DNA of 64,000 bases from Clostridia bacterium. Its GTDB lineage: Bacteria; Bacillota; Clostridia; Oscillospirales; Acutalibacteraceae. The stretch lies in assembly GCA_017624675.1 (NCBI GenBank), contig JAGAMO010000009.1, positions 1 through 64,000 on the forward strand, read 5' to 3'. The stretch's first letter is position 1; the number at the start of each line of letters is the position of its first letter. The position numbers and the translations under genes are program-made. Below the pieces are notes generated by a model, which saw only the letters and a program-made list of their open reading frames with translations, was not told the DNA's origin and made no database searches. Shown one piece after another: positions 61,223 through 64,000 of this stretch.

Positions 61223-61251
61223 AGTATAACAAAAAGGTTACAAAATTGCAA
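61223..61251 (-). promoter_or_regulatory. Promoter with WalR-like box upstream of the M23 peptidase gene
   Basis: On the minus strand TTGCAA (61246-61251), 17-bp spacer and TATACT (61223-61228) form a promoter. Its spacer carries TGTAAC, five bases, TGTTAT (61226-61242), which fits the WalR (YycF) consensus of two TGTWAH repeats 5 bp apart. Two further TTACATTTTGT-like repeats lie on either side, near 61197 and 61270. Regulation by WalRK is inferred; no walRK genes are in the window. Confidence 0.6.
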
Positions 61252-61485
61252 CCTTTTTCTTAAAAATTGTTACATTTTGTGTTAAATACCCAATTTTAGA
61301 AAGGTTAGAGAGGGATTTTATAGCATTTGCACAACTACACATATATATAATATAAGGACAATAGGCAAATAAAGTTCAAATTTTAAAAGTTTTTATTGAC
61401 ATAAGCCCCCTTGTTGAGTTATAATCTATAGTCGATAGGGTATGCCAAAAGGCTTACCGCAATCTCACATTAAGGAGGGTTTCAG
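61252..61485. other. Intergenic region ahead of rpmH
   Basis: Contains the rpmH promoter (61396-61425) and AT-rich sequence. I looked for DnaA boxes, because this cluster is often next to oriC, and found no convincing TTATCCACA-type repeats. Confidence 0.5.
61396..61425 (+). promoter_or_regulatory. Promoter of rpmH
   Basis: TTGACA (61396-61401), 18-bp spacer and TATAAT (61420-61425), 60 bp upstream of rpmH. Confidence 0.8.
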
Positions 61486-61620
61486 ATGAAAAGAACATAT
61501 CAACCTAAAAAGCTTCACCGCAAGAAGGAGCACGGTTTCTTAAAAAGAATGGCAACTGCTAACGGCCGCAAGGTACTTGCTCGCCGCAGAGCTAAAGGCA
61601 GAAAACAGTTGACCTACTAA
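61486..61620 (+). CDS. rpmH: 50S ribosomal protein L34
   Basis: The 44-residue basic protein starts [18 protein letters not shown] and ends with [12 protein letters not shown], the universal L34 pattern. It has a strong AAGGAGGG site. It heads the rpmH-rnpA-yidD-yidC-jag operon. It is too short for ordinary frame lists. Confidence 0.97.
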   Translation: MKRTYQPKKLHRKKEHGFLKRMATANGRKVLARRRAKGRKQLTY

Positions 61621-61641
61621 AAAGCCACTGTTGTGGCTTTT
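61620..61641 (+). terminator. Terminator-like hairpin between rpmH and rnpA
   Basis: AAAAGCCAC pairs with GTGGCTTTT around TGTT, overlapping the rpmH stop codon and followed by CATTTTATT. It may attenuate or process the message so that L34 is made in excess over RnpA, and it covers the place where an rnpA ribosome binding site would be. Confidence 0.6.
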
Positions 61642-61650
61642 CATTTTATT

Positions 61651-61989
61651 ATGATGAAAATTACCAAAATAAAAGAAAACTTTATCTTTCGCCGAGCATA
61701 TAAAAAAGCCAAAACTTTTGTTGGTCCCTTTGCGGTTATTTATATGATGAAAAACCGCAATTTGGGTGTAAGGCTCGGAATCACAACCGGAAAGAAAATT
61801 GGTAAGGCGGTTTGCCGTAACCGTGCAAGAAGGATTATAACCGCCGCTTTCAGAGAGTGTTTGCCCCATATTGAAGGCAACTTCGATTTTGTTATCGTAG
61901 CAAGAACACGCATTTTAACAGTCAAGAGTACTGTTGTTAAAGATTCGTTCGTAAAACTGCTCAAACAGGCAGAGGTCTACTCGGAGTAA
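61651..61989 (+). CDS. rnpA: Ribonuclease P protein component
   Basis: The 112-residue basic protein has the RNase P motif CRNRARRIITAAFRE near residue 58. The start at 61651 (MMKITKIKEN) is one of two adjacent ATGs and lacks a clear ribosome binding site. It works with the RNase P RNA in tRNA 5' maturation. It lies 30 bp after rpmH and 6 bp before yidD. Confidence 0.93.
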   Translation: MMKITKIKENFIFRRAYKKAKTFVGPFAVIYMMKNRNLGVRLGITTGKKIGKAVCRNRARRIITAAFRECLPHIEGNFDFVIVARTRILTVKSTVVKDSFVKLLKQAEVYSE

Positions 61990-61995
61990 TTTATA

Positions 61996-62250
61996 ATGAG
62001 TAAATTTTTAATCGGTTTAATCAAGTTCTACAGAAAATGTATTTCACCCTTAAAGCTACCCTGTTGCAGATTTACTCCCACCTGTTCTCAATATGCTATT
62101 GAGGCTATTACCATTCACGGTGCCTTTAAGGGCACAATGCTTGCAATTTGGCGAGTTTTGCGTTGCAACCCCTTTTGTAAAGGCGGTTTCGACCCCGTTC
62201 CCGAAAATAAGAAAACAGAGTTAAAAATTACCGACAAGGACGGTGTATAA
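61996..62250 (+). CDS. yidD: YidD membrane protein insertion factor
   Basis: The 84-residue protein has the YidD signature [20 protein letters not shown] and YAIEAI, followed by [17 protein letters not shown]. It assists YidC in membrane insertion. Its end overlaps the yidC start by 8 nt. Confidence 0.94.
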   Translation: MSKFLIGLIKFYRKCISPLKLPCCRFTPTCSQYAIEAITIHGAFKGTMLAIWRVLRCNPFCKGGFDPVPENKKTELKITDKDGV

Positions 62251-63163
62251 ATTGTTTGATATTCCATTTATCAATAAACCCCTTGGCTGGGTTTTGGAAT
62301 TTATCGCAAACCTTATGGGCGGTAACTTTGCCGCTTCCATCTTTTTATTCACATTGCTTATAAACCTTTTGCTAATACCTCTAAGCATCAAGAGTCAAAA
62401 GTCTTCGGTTCAGCAAACCCGTATTAAGCCGAAACTTGACGATTTGAAAAAGCGTTACGGAAATGACAAGCAAAAGTATTCCGCAGCAATGCAAAAGCTT
62501 TATCAAGAAGAAAATGTTTCAATGTCGGGCGGATGTTTGCCAATGATTTTGAGACTTGTATTAATGATGTCTATTTACTGGATTATCATGTCTCCTCTTA
62601 CCTATTTGATGGGCGTTGATAAGGGCATTATTACCGAGGCAACTAACGCTTTCAAAGAAGCTTTCCCCAAAGGTCAGTTGACTCAGCTTAATATGATTGC
62701 CGAAATTAACAACCCTGCATACACCTTTAAGGGTATTGAATCAGTAAGAGACGCTATCGGCACCATCGATTTTAATTTCTTAGGTATTAACTTGACCGAA
62801 AAACCCGTTTTCAGCTTTGATATCTTCCACGATTTCAAGGCTATTTGGTTTATGCCTATAATTGCATTTGCAGCTCAAATTTTAACAAGCTTTATTTCAA
62901 TGCAAATGCAAAAGAAAATTAATCCCGACGCTCCAAGTATGACCGGTATGTTACTTACAATGCCTTTGATTTCATTGTTTATCGGTTTTTCACTCCCAGG
63001 TGGCGTTACCTTCTATTGGGCTTGTTCATCACTCATCGGCGGTCTTATTCAAACTGCAATTCAGTATTTCTACGGACCCCACAAAATGCTTGCAAAAGAG
63101 CGTGTTAAGGAACTAAGTAAACAAGCTGAGTTTGAAGAGGGTCAGATTAAAAAATTAGGTTAA
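62243..63163 (+). CDS. yidC: YidC/Oxa1 membrane protein insertase
   Basis: The 306-residue protein has five to six helices and the YidC core ([35 protein letters not shown], split here as [20 protein letters not shown] and its continuation; and [10 protein letters not shown]). The start is a GTG at 62243 overlapping yidD, or a TTG at 62252; the choice is uncertain. It lacks a lipoprotein Cys at the N-terminus. It inserts membrane proteins. Confidence 0.9.
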   Translation: MYKLFDIPFINKPLGWVLEFIANLMGGNFAASIFLFTLLINLLLIPLSIKSQKSSVQQTRIKPKLDDLKKRYGNDKQKYSAAMQKLYQEENVSMSGGCLPMILRLVLMMSIYWIIMSPLTYLMGVDKGIITEATNAFKEAFPKGQLTQLNMIAEINNPAYTFKGIESVRDAIGTIDFNFLGINLTEKPVFSFDIFHDFKAIWFMPIIAFAAQILTSFISMQMQKKINPDAPSMTGMLLTMPLISLFIGFSLPGGVTFYWACSSLIGGLIQTAIQYFYGPHKMLAKERVKELSKQAEFEEGQIKKLG

Positions 63164-63187
63164 TTAGTAATATAAGGAGGATTTACC

Positions 63188-64000
63188 TTGATTAAGGAAG
63201 CAAAAGGCTTTGGTGCTACTATTGAAGAAGCCAAGGAAAATGCTATTTTAAATTTAGGCGCATCAGATTTTGACGATGTTCAGTTTGATGTTATTTCGAT
63301 GCCTAAGAAAAAAGTGTTAGGTATCTTCGGCGGAAACGACGCTGAGGTTAGGGCATATATTGAAATCCCTGACAAAAAGCTTGAAAAGAAAAAGTCTCCC
63401 AAGAAGAGCGAAAATAAAGAAAAAAATAAACCTACAAAGACTGAGGTTAAACCCCAACCCAAAAAGGTTACAGTCACTCCCGAATTCTCAGAGAGTGTAA
63501 GTGAAAATGAAATTTCCGCAGATTCAGTTCCAGGTAAGGCTATTGCTTATATCAGAACTGTTCTTGCAGGTATGAGCTTGGAGGGCGTTGAAATCACCGT
63601 TGCAAGTCGTGAAAACGCTTCTCTCATTAACTTAGACGGAGAAGATTTAAGCATACTTATCGGTCGCAGAGGCGAAACTCTTGATGCTTTGCAGTATCTT
63701 ACAGGTCTTGTTGCAAACAATGGCGGCGGTCATTATAAGATTTCTCTAAATATCAGCGGTTACCGTGAAAAGCGTGAAGAAACCCTCATTCAGTTAGCAA
63801 ACCGCCTTGCCGCTCAGGCTTTGAATGCGGGTAAATGCCGCACCTTAGAGCCTATGAACCCCTATGAGCGCAAAATCATTCACACTGCAGTTCAAAATAT
63901 TGAGGGTGTGCATTCAGGCTCCTTCGGCGAGGGTGCTGAGCGACGTGTTGTAATAGCACCCGAGGGTGTTGAACTTAAACCCCGTATGATGAGAAACGGC
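63188..64000 (+). CDS. jag: Jag/KhpB RNA-binding protein (runs off the right edge)
   Basis: The start is a TTG at 63188 behind GGAGG. The visible 271 codons hold a Jag-N domain (AKGFGATIEEAKENA), a Lys-rich linker of about 60 residues, a KH domain with the GxxG loop in LIGRRGETLDALQYL, and an R3H domain (LEPMNPYERKIIHTAVQ, later GEGAERRVVIAP). It binds RNA with KhpA and affects cell elongation. The stop codon lies outside the window. Confidence 0.93.
   Translation, partial: MIKEAKGFGATIEEAKENAILNLGASDFDDVQFDVISMPKKKVLGIFGGNDAEVRAYIEIPDKKLEKKKSPKKSENKEKNKPTKTEVKPQPKKVTVTPEFSESVSENEISADSVPGKAIAYIRTVLAGMSLEGVEITVASRENASLINLDGEDLSILIGRRGETLDALQYLTGLVANNGGGHYKISLNISGYREKREETLIQLANRLAAQALNAGKCRTLEPMNPYERKIIHTAVQNIEGVHSGSFGEGAERRVVIAPEGVELKPRMMRNG

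Noticed and set aside
61184..61485. Replication origin beside rpmH
   Set aside because: dnaA is not adjacent on the left and no cluster of DnaA boxes was found; the origin may lie elsewhere.

Overview
The window looks like the chromosome of a low-GC, spore-forming, probably gut-dwelling member of the class Clostridia. The signs are dipicolinate synthase genes (dpaA/dpaB), the C-terminal half of a mother-cell sporulation sigma factor, a choloylglycine (bile salt) hydrolase-family gene, AGGAGG-type ribosome binding sites and clostridial-type AgrD and WYL proteins. The species cannot be named from the sequence alone. The window has two very different parts: about 26 kb of AT-rich accessory DNA on the left, and about 38 kb of ordinary core chromosome on the right.

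Left part (1-26.06 kb). The region ends at a large serine recombinase gene (24265-26100) fused end-on to the C-terminal half of a SigK/SigE-type sigma factor (about 26057-26425). This is the arrangement of a skin-type (sigK-intervening) element. No N-terminal sigma fragment is visible, so the other end probably lies left of the window and most or all of 1-26 kb would be its cargo. The cargo includes: (a) a strongly folded, non-coding stretch at 1-770 on the minus strand, preceded by a perfect promoter, an 11-codon leader and an attenuator-like terminator; (b) a ribosomally made peptide (RiPP) operon at 10417-2221, with a nine-cysteine precursor, two radical SAM/SPASM enzymes, a PqqD-like protein, an HPr-kinase-like protein, a nucleotidyltransferase, an ABC exporter and an S26-type peptidase; (c) a divergent pair of XRE-type regulators around TTGTACAA operators; (d) an agr quorum-sensing locus (agrA, agrC, a gene broken by a stop codon, agrB and a 49-residue agrD); (e) a 1390-residue protein with an N-terminal phosphoribosyltransferase-like and a C-terminal nucleoside phosphorylase-like domain, next to a four-helix membrane protein and two tiny proteins, a plausible unrecognised defence module; (f) an ImmA/IrrE protease-XRE repressor pair; and (g) the recombinase.

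Right part (26.4-64 kb). This carries housekeeping genes: a MATE transporter, azlCD, class II aldolase, choloylglycine hydrolase, a trigger-factor-like lipoprotein, prfB without its usual frameshift, prmA, an alanyl-tRNA editing protein, murC, cca, dpaAB, a class A penicillin-binding protein, a ParB/Noc-like gene, rsmG, trmB, a WYL regulator, rnmV, holA, a short comEC, queT, rnhA, lexA, two half-size TSUP permease genes, mntP, an amidohydrolase, an antiporter, two tRNA genes, an SPFH protein, a LOG protein, a TepA-like protease, a flippase, a His-tailed cation diffusion facilitator, an M23 peptidase with a WalR-like box, and the rpmH-rnpA-yidD-yidC-jag cluster that runs off the right edge. Two intergenic regions (29.94-30.17 kb and 54.85-55.04 kb) hold unusual arrays of short, different hairpins separated by a near-constant spacer.
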